Positions 42,304 through 50,496 of a DNA stretch of 64,000 bases are shown piece by piece (the first letter of the stretch is position 1; every line of letters begins with the position of its first letter). The notes under the pieces were generated by a model that was given only the letters and a program-made list of their open reading frames with translations, had not been told where the DNA came from and ran no database searches. A program made the translations under genes and the position numbers. The stretch comes from Chromohalobacter beijerinckii (GTDB taxonomy: Bacteria > Pseudomonadota > Gammaproteobacteria > Pseudomonadales > Halomonadaceae). The stretch spans positions 1-64,000 of the forward strand of contig NZ_JAKGAK010000005.1 in NCBI RefSeq assembly GCF_023061185.1, in the 5' to 3' direction.

Positions 42304-44016
42304 CTAGACCGGCGTCAGGCGATAGCGGGCAGAATTGACGGCTTCCTTCAGCCCACCCAATTGGTCGAGATCGTTACCATTAAGCGGCTGGTCGAGACGC
42401 CGCTTGGGATTGCGGGTATTGAGCACGACATGCACCTGGCTTGGAGTACCATGCGCATCGTGGCGCTGGACCCATGCCAGGGCGCCGTTGGCATAGAGCG
42501 CAAGTGATCCTATCGGCGCCATGCCGAAACGGCGGATATAACGCTGTACCCAGGTGTTGTCGAAGCCCTCGTCCTGTGTCAGCAGATGGCGATAGACCTC
42601 GCGCTGCGTCCAGGCAGCACGTCCAGGGCGCGGGCGCGTCATCACGTCGGCGACATCGACCACCGCCATCATGCGCGCCAGCTCGGGCAATGCGTCCCCC
42701 CGCTTGCCCGCTGGGTAGCCGCTGCCATCGAGTCGCTCATTGGCCATGCCGATCACCTGGGTCACAACTTCCTTATCCAGCCAACGACACTCTTCGAGAC
42801 GCTCGAGAATCATGCCGACATGGGAGTGAAGCTGCGTCTGTTCTTCCAGGCGTAATGTTTCATCACGCAACAAGGCATCGGGCAGCATGCCCTTGCCCAG
42901 ATCGTGAAGCAGGGCACAGGCCACTACCGCCTTGAGACGTTCCGGTGCCATGCGTCGCGACTGGGCAAGATCCAGCAGTCGCACGGCCACCATCAAGCTA
43001 TGCTGTACCAGATGCGACTCTTGGGTGAGACACGCGCTCGCATACAGCAGCGCCTCACGATCCTGCTGCCACAGTGTCAGCAGCGTGTCGGTACTCCGCG
43101 AGAGCTGTGTCGAGGCCACCGGCTCACCGCTTTTCAACTGCACCAACTGCGCGTTGAGATAATCGGCCACCTTCTGCAACCGGGACGCCATTGCGCCTCC
43201 CGGTTGCGATCGCGTCTGCCGTCGACGCGACACGTCACGCCGGGCGGCGTCGGGCGATTGAAACAGTGTCGAAGGCTCCAGAGGGCGCCCGGTGTGCATC
43301 ACGGTACGCGCACTTTCACGCTCGATCTCCTTGACGCAGTACCAGACCAGGCGCTCCATCGCGGACGATAAACCGATGAACTCGCAGCCTGCCTGCGCCT
43401 GTGTCCATGCCTCGTCGGTGCGCACGTGGCGGACGCTGGCCGGCAGTTCGAAATGACGCTGGTTGGGAAACGTCAGGCGAATGCTATCGATGGCTTTCTC
43501 GGGCTTGATCGCCGCCGCCGCAGCCAGTGGTAACGCGACCAGGCAACCACCCAGCGAAAGATTGCAAAGCCGCCCTTCGTACGACGTATCCTCCCCCGCC
43601 ACGCGCAACAAGACGGCGACCTCCATGCCTGCGCGCAACGCGGCTCGAAAGCTCTGACGCCGATGTATCACGGACACCGCTTGCGGATAATCGCATACCA
43701 CCTGCAGGCGCTCCCCCTGCTCGCGCCATTCATTCACCGCGAGTGCCTGGGTGGTCAGCATCGCGCCCTCGACCTGCCCCAGCAGTTGGAACGTCTCGCC
43801 GCGACGCAGCCGAGGCACGATCTCACGGACCGCCGAGACATCCAGGCACAGCGAGTCCTCCTGGACGATGTCCATGACCACCACCGGCCACGGCGTTCCG
43901 TCACCACTCTCGAAGCACAGACTCGCCCCCCCGGGCAGGGTAAGGGCCTCGAGAAAGCCGTAAAGTTCGCCGGGGTGCGTGACGTCTTGAGGTGGTGCGG
44001 AATCGGGTGGCGACAT
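42304..44016 (-). CDS. PilZ plus HD-GYP protein with altered metal site
   Basis: A 570-residue signalling protein. Residues 10-110 resemble the YcgR N-terminal barrel. Residues 115-235 are a PilZ domain with both c-di-GMP motifs intact, RQSFR (120-124) and NLSLGG (152-157). Residues 330-470 are an HD-GYP phosphodiesterase domain. There, His339, His371-Asp372 (LLHDLGKG), His397 and Asp454 are kept, but the canonical His-His of HHExxDGxGYP is Ala425-Asn426 (MANERLDGSGYP). Catalysis is therefore doubtful, and a receptor role is inferred. The start at 44016 lacks a strong ribosome site. An alternative ATG is at 44052. Confidence 0.85.
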   Translation of the reverse strand: MSPPDSAPPQDVTHPGELYGFLEALTLPGGASLCFESGDGTPWPVVVMDIVQEDSLCLDVSAVREIVPRLRRGETFQLLGQVEGAMLTTQALAVNEWREQGERLQVVCDYPQAVSVIHRRQSFRAALRAGMEVAVLLRVAGEDTSYEGRLCNLSLGGCLVALPLAAAAAIKPEKAIDSIRLTFPNQRHFELPASVRHVRTDEAWTQAQAGCEFIGLSSAMERLVWYCVKEIERESARTVMHTGRPLEPSTLFQSPDAARRDVSRRRQTRSQPGGAMASRLQKVADYLNAQLVQLKSGEPVASTQLSRSTDTLLTLWQQDREALLYASACLTQESHLVQHSLMVAVRLLDLAQSRRMAPERLKAVVACALLHDLGKGMLPDALLRDETLRLEEQTQLHSHVGMILERLEECRWLDKEVVTQVIGMANERLDGSGYPAGKRGDALPELARMMAVVDVADVMTRPRPGRAAWTQREVYRHLLTQDEGFDNTWVQRYIRRFGMAPIGSLALYANGALAWVQRHDAHGTPSQVHVVLNTRNPKRRLDQPLNGNDLDQLGGLKEAVNSARYRLTPV

Positions 44017-44134
44017 TGAGGTCTCGACGCTGACGAAACAAAACGAGCACATCCGTCACGCGGCGTGCTCGTGTAAGGGTATGTAATCCATTATCGACTA
44101 TATCATTCAAGACTTGAATGGTGCCTGGTGGCCA

Positions 44135-45358
44135 CTACAGGCGGTCCAGTTCATCCTCGTGATAGCCCAACAGGTACAAAACGGCGTCCAGCCCCAGCGT
44201 GCTGATCGATTGCCGCGCCTGTTGGCGTACCAGCGGCTTGGCGCGGAAGGCAATACCCAGCCCAGCGCTTTCCAGCATCTTGAGGTCGTTGGCGCCGTCG
44301 CCCACGGCAATGGTCTGCGCCATGTCCCATCCTTCGCGCCGCGCGATTTCGCCCAACCACCAAGCCTTGCGCTCGGCGTCGATGATCGGCTCGCGCACCT
44401 CGCCGGTGATCTTGCCTGCGTGGATGACCAACTCGTTGGCGTGAATTTCGTCGAAACCCAGGCGCTCCTGCAGGTAACGCGCGAAATAGGTGAAGCCCCC
44501 TGAGATGATCGCAGTGCGATAGCCCAGGCGCTTGAGATGCGCCATCAAGCGTTCGACGCCATCCATCAGCGGGAGGGTCTCGGCAATCTCGCGCAATACC
44601 GACTCATCGAGCCCTTCAAGCTTGGCCATGCGCTCGCGGAAGCTCTGCTTAAAATCCAGCTCGCCGCGCATGGAACGCTCGGTGACGGCGGCCACTTCAT
44701 CGTAGACACCGTGCCGGCGAGCCAGCTCATCGATCACCTCGGCCTGGATCAGGGTCGAGTCCATGTCGAAGCAGATCAGCCTCGGGTGGCGGCGCCACAA
44801 GGAGTCTTCCTGAATGGCAACATCCACGCCCTGGCGCGCCCCCAGCGCTAGCGCCTGTTCGCGCAGGCGGGGTAGTTCGACCGCTTCCCCGCGCAGGATG
44901 AACTCCACGCAGGCGCCATTGGGGGGAGGGTCCTCGAGGGAATCGCCCCCCGATAAACGCGCAATACGCTCGACGCTCAAACCATGCGTCGCCGCCAGCT
45001 CACCGACGTCGGCGAGAATTCCCGAGGGTAGCCGAGGCGCCAGCAGGGTCAGGATCAGGCGCGGAATATTGGCCTGAGTTCCTAGGATCTGCCATGTGTC
45101 CGCCGTCACCGCCTCGACCTCGACGGCAAGGCCCTGTTTGACCATGTCTTGAGCAGCGAGGTGACCGTTCAGTTGCGATTTGAAGGCGTCGGCGCCAACC
45201 TCGGCGTTCACCAGCATCTCGAAGGCAACATGGCCTAACGCGCTGTGCTGGTGAATGTCCACAAGCCGCGCCTGGCATGCTGTCAAGGCCGCACCTAACG
45301 CTGCCAATTGGCCGGGGTGGTCGGGGCCACCAGCACGAATCAATAACCGCTGTGTCAT
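44135..45358 (-). CDS. serB: Phosphoserine phosphatase SerB
   Basis: SerB performs the last step of serine synthesis, O-phosphoserine to serine. The 407-residue product starts with an ACT-like regulatory region (residues 1-170, LLIRAGGPDHPGQLAAL). A HAD phosphatase follows with the nucleophile motif DMDSTLIQAEVID near residue 197, TAIISGGFTYFARYLQERLG near 290 and GDGANDLKMLESAGLGIAF near 355. The ACT region is typical of gammaproteobacterial and mycobacterial SerB rather than the short E. coli form. AGAGG precedes the ATG at 45358. It follows parC and one copy of a purine-rich intergenic element. Confidence 0.95.
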   Translation of the reverse strand: MTQRLLIRAGGPDHPGQLAALGAALTACQARLVDIHQHSALGHVAFEMLVNAEVGADAFKSQLNGHLAAQDMVKQGLAVEVEAVTADTWQILGTQANIPRLILTLLAPRLPSGILADVGELAATHGLSVERIARLSGGDSLEDPPPNGACVEFILRGEAVELPRLREQALALGARQGVDVAIQEDSLWRRHPRLICFDMDSTLIQAEVIDELARRHGVYDEVAAVTERSMRGELDFKQSFRERMAKLEGLDESVLREIAETLPLMDGVERLMAHLKRLGYRTAIISGGFTYFARYLQERLGFDEIHANELVIHAGKITGEVREPIIDAERKAWWLGEIARREGWDMAQTIAVGDGANDLKMLESAGLGIAFRAKPLVRQQARQSISTLGLDAVLYLLGYHEDELDRL

Positions 45359-45364
45359 ATTACC

Positions 45365-45376
45365 TCTAGATCTAGA
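45365..45376. repeat. Tandem TCTAGA palindrome before serB
   Basis: TCTAGATCTAGA, two joined TCTAGA units, lies directly upstream of the serB ribosome site. CTAG tetramers are scarce in enterobacterial-type genomes, so two in a row stand out. Confidence 0.5.
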
Positions 45377-45380
45377 TGCA

Positions 45381-45478
45381 AGAAGAAAGAGCGGCGCTAC
45401 GCGCCAGGAAGAGGGAAATAACCACAATATCCCATCTTCGGCCTCGCCTCTTCTGCCTTCTTTCTTCTATTTCTCTTC
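45381..45478. repeat. Purine/pyrimidine-rich intergenic element, copy A (parC-serB)
   Basis: It starts purine-rich (AGAAGAAAGAG), contains the hairpin GGCGC-TAC-GCGCC (45393-45405), then GGAAGAGGGAAATAA, and ends in a pyrimidine tract (TCTTCTGCCTTCTTTCTTCT). It overlaps the final codons and stop of parC. It shares order and sequence with 47788-47897. Confidence 0.7.
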
Positions 45479-47722
45479 GACCTCTAAACGGTCGACTTTC
45501 TGGAAGCCTCGCGACAACTTGCTGCCCCTACGGCCACGCTCCCCAACGTAATAGTCGAGATCGCGACTCGAGAGCGTCTGCTTGCGCTTGCCGGCGTGAA
45601 CCACCAGTGAGGCGCTGGCTGGCAGCATGACCAGGTCACGTACGAATTCCTCGCGATTGGCGGCGCGCGCGCCAGGAATGTCGATCATCTTGTTGCCCTT
45701 GCCCTTGGCCATGACCGGCAACTGATCGAGCGGGAACACCAACAGGCGGCCTTCATTGGACACCACGGCGATGCGTGTGTCCTCGCCTTCCGGTACCGCG
45801 ACCGGGGGTAGCACATTGCAGCCCTTGGGCACGCTGAGCGCGGCCTTGCCCGCCTTGCTCTTGCCGATCAAGTCATCGAGCCTGGCGATGAAACCGTAGC
45901 CGCCATCGGACGCCAACAGATAACGTGCTTCGGGGACATCAAGCATGACCCCTACCATACTCGCGCCGGCGCCGGGGTTGATGCGTCCCGTGATGGGTTC
46001 GCCCTGACTCCGGGCCGAGGGCAGATTATGCGCGGGCAGCGTATAGCTGCGTCCGGCGTCATCGAGCAGTACCAGCGGCTGATTTGACTTGCCACGCGCG
46101 GCCAGATGAAAGCTGTCACCCGCCTTGTAGGAAAGCCCTGCGGGGTCGATCTCGTGGCCCTTGGCACTGCGAATCCAGCCTTTTTCCGAGAGCACCACGG
46201 TAATCGGATCGGCGCCTACCAGCTCGACCTCGGACAAGGCCTTGGCTTCGCCGCGTTCGACGAGCGGCGCGCGGCGTGCATCACCATAGTCGTCGGCGTC
46301 CTGGCGCAATTCGCGCTCGATCAGATCAGTCAGCGCCTCGTCGTTGCCCAGCAGTTCCTTGAGGCGTTCGCGCTCGGCGCTCAGCTCGTCCTGCTCGCCG
46401 CGAATCTTGAACTCTTCGAGCTTGGCCAGATGCCGCAAACGCAGCTCGAGAATCGCTTCGGCTTGACGCTCGGACAACCCAAAGGCGTTGATCAACCCCG
46501 GTTTGGGCTCGTCCTCCTCGCGGATGATACGGATCACCTCATCGATATCGAGATACGCCGCCAGCAAGCCTTCAAGGATATGCAGGCGGTCCTCGACCTT
46601 CTTGAGGCGGTGTTCGAGTCGGCGGCGTACCGTCGCCCGACGGAACCGCAGCCATTCGCCCAGGATGGCGTGGAGTGCCATGACGCGCGGCCGGCCATCC
46701 AGCCCGATCACGTTCAGGTTGACGCGCACGTTCTTCTCGAGATCGGTGGTGGCGAACAGGTGCGCCATCAGTGCCTCGACATCGACCTTGCCGGAGCGCG
46801 GCACCAGCACCAGACGCGTGGGCGTCTCGTGGGTCGATTCATCACGCAAGTCCGCCACCATGGGCAGCTTCTTGGCCTGCATCTGCGCGGCGATCTGCTC
46901 GAGCACCTTGGCGCCGCTGACCTGATACGGCAAGGCGGTAACCACCACATTGCCCTCTTCCAGCGTATAGCGACCGCGCAGTTTCACCGAACCGCGCCCA
47001 CTCTCGTAGAGCTTGCCAAGATCGGCCGGCGAACTGATGATTTCCGCTTCGGTGGGGAAATCCGGCGCCGGTACGTAACGCATCAGATCACTGACGCTGG
47101 CCTCGGGATGGCGCAGCAAGTGACAGGTCGCGTCCACGACTTCGCGCACGTTATGGGGCGGAATGTCGGTGGCCATGCCCACCGCGATCCCGGTCGCGCC
47201 ATTGAGCAACACGTGCGGCAAACGCGACGGCAGCACGGCCGGCTCGTCGAGGGTGCCATCGAAGTTGGGCGTCCAGTCGACCGTGCCCTGGCCGAGTTCG
47301 GAGAGCAGCACTTCGGAGAATTTCGACAGTCGCGCCTCGGTGTAGCGCATCGCCGCAAACGACTTGGGGTCGTCGGGACTGCCCCAATTGCCCTGGCCAT
47401 CGACCAGTGGGTAGCGATAGCTGAACGACTGCGCCATCAGCACCATCGCCTCGTAACAGGCGCTGTCGCCGTGTGGGTGGAACTTACCCAGCACGTCGCC
47501 AACGGTGCGTGCCGACTTCTTGTATTTGGCGCTCGCCGTCAGCGACAACTCGCGCATGGCATAGACGATGCGCCGTTGCACCGGCTTCATGCCATCGCCG
47601 ATATGCGGCAGCGCCCGGTCGAGAATCACGTACATCGAGTAGTCGAGATACGCCTTCTCGGTATATTCCTTGAGGGACAGACGTTCGACGTCGCCCTCCT
47701 CGACATGGATATCCATGGTCAT
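45467..47722 (-). CDS. parC: DNA topoisomerase IV subunit A
   Basis: ParC is the DNA-cleaving subunit of topoisomerase IV, which decatenates daughter chromosomes. The 751-residue product has the quinolone region [18 protein letters not shown] near residue 80, with Ser and Glu in the positions of sensitive enzymes. The catalytic Tyr is in [10 protein letters not shown] near 125, the GyrA/Par[18 protein letters not shown] block near 175 and coiled-coil arms with [17 protein letters not shown] degenerate beta-pinwheel C-terminal domain follows. The last residues (EVEEK) fall within an intergenic repeat copy. The start at 47722 or 47716 has a poor ribosome site. parE is upstream on the same strand. 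Confidence 0.97.
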   Translation of the reverse strand: MTMDIHVEEGDVERLSLKEYTEKAYLDYSMYVILDRALPHIGDGMKPVQRRIVYAMRELSLTASAKYKKSARTVGDVLGKFHPHGDSACYEAMVLMAQSFSYRYPLVDGQGNWGSPDDPKSFAAMRYTEARLSKFSEVLLSELGQGTVDWTPNFDGTLDEPAVLPSRLPHVLLNGATGIAVGMATDIPPHNVREVVDATCHLLRHPEASVSDLMRYVPAPDFPTEAEIISSPADLGKLYESGRGSVKLRGRYTLEEGNVVVTALPYQVSGAKVLEQIAAQMQAKKLPMVADLRDESTHETPTRLVLVPRSGKVDVEALMAHLFATTDLEKNVRVNLNVIGLDGRPRVMALHAILGEWLRFRRATVRRRLEHRLKKVEDRLHILEGLLAAYLDIDEVIRIIREEDEPKPGLINAFGLSERQAEAILELRLRHLAKLEEFKIRGEQDELSAERERLKELLGNDEALTDLIERELRQDADDYGDARRAPLVERGEAKALSEVELVGADPITVVLSEKGWIRSAKGHEIDPAGLSYKAGDSFHLAARGKSNQPLVLLDDAGRSYTLPAHNLPSARSQGEPITGRINPGAGASMVGVMLDVPEARYLLASDGGYGFIARLDDLIGKSKAGKAALSVPKGCNVLPPVAVPEGEDTRIAVVSNEGRLLVFPLDQLPVMAKGKGNKMIDIPGARAANREEFVRDLVMLPASASLVVHAGKRKQTLSSRDLDYYVGERGRRGSKLSRGFQKVDRLEVEEK

Positions 47723-47787
47723 GGGTTTGGGGCCCTATCTACCATCATGGAAACTTCGCGGACAGTGCCCGCACGAAACATAGCTTG

Positions 47788-47897
47788 AAGAGAGAAGAAC
47801 GGCGCTTCGCGCCTTGAGAGGGAAGATAAACGCATCGTTTCCCTTCCCTCTCACGTCTGCCTTCTTATTTCTTCGTCCTTATCTCTTCCATCTTCCT
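47788..47897. repeat. Purine/pyrimidine-rich intergenic element, copy B (parE-parC)
   Basis: GAAGAGAGAAGAAC leads to the hairpin GGCGC-TTC-GCGCC (47801-47813), then AGAGGGAAGATAAACG, which can pair with CGTTTCCCTTCCCTCT after a 5-base loop. A pyrimidine tract with TCTGCCTTCTT follows. It occupies most of the gap between parE and parC and closely parallels copy A. Confidence 0.7.
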
Positions 47898-47899
47898 TC

Positions 47900-49780
47900 T
47901 TACACCTCGATATCGGCGAGGTTGCCGTAATCCTCGAGCCAGTTCTTGCGGTCGCCGGCACGCTTCTTGGCCAGCAACATATCCATCATCTCGCGGGTGC
48001 CATCGTCCGTAGCGAGGGTCAGTTGCACAAGGCGACGCGTGTCGGCGGCCATGGTGGTTTCACGCAACTGTAGAGGGCTCATTTCGCCAAGGCCCTTGAA
48101 GCGCTGAACGTTCGGCGTGCCACGCTTGCCTTCCAGGCGTTTCAAGATGGCAGCCTTCTCGCTTTCGTCGAGGGCATAGTGGACTTCCTTGCCTAGATCG
48201 ATGCGATACAGCGGCGGCATGGCCACGAACACATGGCCAGCATCGACCAGCGCGGGGAAGTGACGCACGAACAACGCGCACAGCAGGGTTGCGATGTGCA
48301 GGCCGTCGGAGTCGGCATCGGCGAGGATGCAGATCTTGTGATAACGCAGCTTGGTGAGATCGTCGCTGCCGGGGTCCATGCCGATGGCCACGGCGATGTC
48401 GTGGACCTCCTGGGAACTGTAGATATCATGCGCCTCGACTTCCCAGGTGTTGAGGATCTTGCCACGCAGCGGGAGGATCGCCTGCGTCTCACGATCACGT
48501 GCCTGCTTGGCACTCCCGCCGGCGCTATCGCCCTCGACCAGAAACAGTTCGGAGGCCGCTGGGTCCTGCCCCGCGCAGTCGGCGAGCTTACCCGGCAAGG
48601 CGGGACCGGAGGTCACCTTCTTGCGGGCCACTTTCTTGGCACTCTTCTGGCGCCGCTGGGCAGCATTGATCACCAGTTCGGCCAACGCCTCGGCTTGATC
48701 GACGTGATGGTTGAGCCACAAAGAGAAGGCGTCCTTGACCACGCCGGAGACGAAGCCGGCCACCACCCGCGAGGATAGCCGCTCCTTGGTCTGCCCGGCG
48801 AACTGCGGATCGAGAAGCTTCACGGAGAGCACGAAGGCGACACGCTCCCACAGGTCATCGCCGGTCAACTTGACCCCGCGCGGCAGCAGGCTGCGGTATT
48901 CGCAGAATTCACGCAGCGCCTCGAGCAACCCCGAGCGCAAGCCGTTGACGTGCGTCCCACCGAGCGGTGTGGGAATCAGGTTGACGTAGGATTCCTGCAG
49001 CAACTCGCCGCCTTCCGGCAGCCACTGGATGGCCCAATCGACGCCCTGGTCGTCGTCCTCGAAATGACCCAGAAATGGCGAACTGGGCAGCGCCTCGACA
49101 TCGTCTGTGGCCTGCGCCAGATAATCGCGCAAGCCGTCGGCGTATTGCCAGACGTTCTGGCTGCCGTCGGTATCCACCAGTGTCACCTCGAGCCCCGGAC
49201 AGAGGACCGCCTTGGCGCGCAACAGGTGCTGAAGACGCGGTAGCGACAGCTTAGGACTATCGAAATAACTCTCGTCCGGCCAGAAACGCAGCACCGTGCC
49301 CGTGGCCTTCTTGGCACACGACCCGATGACGGTGAGTTCCTCTACCTTGTCGCCGTGGGCGAAGGCCATACCGTGGCGGTCGCCGTCGCGGCAGACCTCG
49401 ATTTCCAGACGCCGCGACAGCGCATTGACCACCGACACCCCGACACCATGCAGGCCGCCCGAGAAGCGATAGCTCGATTGGGAGAACTTCCCGCCCGCAT
49501 GCAGCCGAGTCAAGATGAGCTCGACCCCGGACACCCCGTGCTCGGGGTGCATGTCGATGGGCATGCCACGCCCGTCGTCGCTAACTTCGATGCCGCCGTC
49601 GTCATGCAGGCGCACGCGGATGTGGCGCGCGTGTCCGGCCAGCGCCTCGTCGACGCTGTTGTCGATGACCTCCTGCACGAGGTGGTTGGGGCGACTGGTA
49701 TCGGTGTACATTCCGGGGCGCTTGCGCACCGGGTCGAGTCCCGACAGGACCTCGATGGAACTGGCACTGTATTGCGTCAT
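47900..49780 (-). CDS. parE: DNA topoisomerase IV subunit B
   Basis: ParE is the ATPase subunit of topoisomerase IV. The 626-residue product has the GHKL ATP site (VIDNSVDEALAG near residue 42, DDGRGMPIDMHPEHG near 70, GGLHGVGVSVVNALSRR near 112). The transducer has TPLGGTHVNGLRSGLLEAL. The TOPRIM fold has LFLVEGDSAGGSAKQARDR near 410 and ADADSDGLHIATLLCALF near 490, and GLGEMSPLQLRETTM follows. The start at 49780 (MTQYSASSIEVL) is 10 bases past the yqiA stop, so the genes are likely cotranscribed. A longer open frame to 49891 runs into yqiA. Confidence 0.98.
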   Translation of the reverse strand: MTQYSASSIEVLSGLDPVRKRPGMYTDTSRPNHLVQEVIDNSVDEALAGHARHIRVRLHDDGGIEVSDDGRGMPIDMHPEHGVSGVELILTRLHAGGKFSQSSYRFSGGLHGVGVSVVNALSRRLEIEVCRDGDRHGMAFAHGDKVEELTVIGSCAKKATGTVLRFWPDESYFDSPKLSLPRLQHLLRAKAVLCPGLEVTLVDTDGSQNVWQYADGLRDYLAQATDDVEALPSSPFLGHFEDDDQGVDWAIQWLPEGGELLQESYVNLIPTPLGGTHVNGLRSGLLEALREFCEYRSLLPRGVKLTGDDLWERVAFVLSVKLLDPQFAGQTKERLSSRVVAGFVSGVVKDAFSLWLNHHVDQAEALAELVINAAQRRQKSAKKVARKKVTSGPALPGKLADCAGQDPAASELFLVEGDSAGGSAKQARDRETQAILPLRGKILNTWEVEAHDIYSSQEVHDIAVAIGMDPGSDDLTKLRYHKICILADADSDGLHIATLLCALFVRHFPALVDAGHVFVAMPPLYRIDLGKEVHYALDESEKAAILKRLEGKRGTPNVQRFKGLGEMSPLQLRETTMAADTRRLVQLTLATDDGTREMMDMLLAKKRAGDRKNWLEDYGNLADIEV

Positions 49781-49790
49781 GCGTTGTCCA

Positions 49791-50468
49791 TTAAGTGAGT
49801 TCGTCAGAGCGCGCGTACGATCGTGCGGGCAGCGCCCAACCACCATGCGCGAAGATGGCCGGCAAATAATCGGCCAGGGCACTGAAACCATGGTCGCCGC
49901 CGGGGTGCACGATCATCGATGCACCGGCATAGAATGCCAGTGCATCGCGACAATCCAGGGTTTCATCGGCGCTGCCCAGCAACACTTGATAACGGCTCGG
50001 GTCGATGACGGCAGTAGGCGTCATTGCCTTGAGCGCTTCGCCATGGCGCTCATCGATGGTGAAGCGCTCATGGGTATAAGGATTTTCCAACGGCGCGCCC
50101 ATCCACTGCGTCACCAATCGTGCCGGCCGTACCGCAGGGTTGATCAACACCGCGCGCAATCCGAAGCGTTCGGCCAGGCAGGTGGCTAGAAAGCCTCCCA
50201 TCGAACTGCCGATCAGCAAGGTGTCATCGCCCAGGGCATTCAACTCGCGCTCGGCGCATGCCAAGGCGTCATCGGGGCGATGCGGCAACTGCGGCGTGAC
50301 ACACCGAGGGGATACCACATCTTCGCTCGCCAGACGCTCGCAGGTCGCCGCGATCAGGTGTGCCTTAGGCGACGCCGCGCCACTGTTGAAACCGTGCAGA
50401 TACAAGATATTGGCCACGGGCGTCATATTAGCCACGGGCGCCATATTGGCCACGGGCGTCGTCAGCAT
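49791..50468 (-). CDS. yqiA: YqiA family alpha/beta-hydrolase esterase
   Basis: A 225-residue esterase of the YqiA/YcfP family, encoded next to parE as in E. coli. ILYLHGFNSGAASPKA begins the fold, the nucleophile is in LIGSSMGGFLATCLAERFG near residue 88, and DHGFSALADYLPAI near the C-terminus supplies the catalytic His. The N-terminus is unusual: ATG codons at 50468, 50444 and 50426 lie in three tandem 18-bp repeats that encode PVAN units. The core homology begins at the 50426 ATG, so the true start is uncertain. pgi ends 28 bases upstream. The natural substrate is unknown. Confidence 0.88.
   Translation of the reverse strand: MLTTPVANMAPVANMTPVANILYLHGFNSGAASPKAHLIAATCERLASEDVVSPRCVTPQLPHRPDDALACAERELNALGDDTLLIGSSMGGFLATCLAERFGLRAVLINPAVRPARLVTQWMGAPLENPYTHERFTIDERHGEALKAMTPTAVIDPSRYQVLLGSADETLDCRDALAFYAGASMIVHPGGDHGFSALADYLPAIFAHGGWALPARSYARSDELT
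50409..50462. repeat. Three tandem 18-bp repeats across the yqiA start
   Basis: ATTGGCCACGGGCGTCAT, ATTAGCCACGGGCGCCAT and ATTGGCCACGGGCGTCGT (50409-50426, 50427-50444, 50445-50462) differ at only three positions. On the coding strand two of them supply an ATG start candidate, each followed by codons for xPVAN. Confidence 0.9.
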
Positions 50469-50496
50469 ACCGCACAACCTGTACAAACAGCCAGTA

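Noticed and set aside
46106-47788. A 560-codon plus-strand open frame opposite parC
   Set aside because: Composition is that of a frame shadow (His/Gln/Arg-rich, no domain). parC explains the region.
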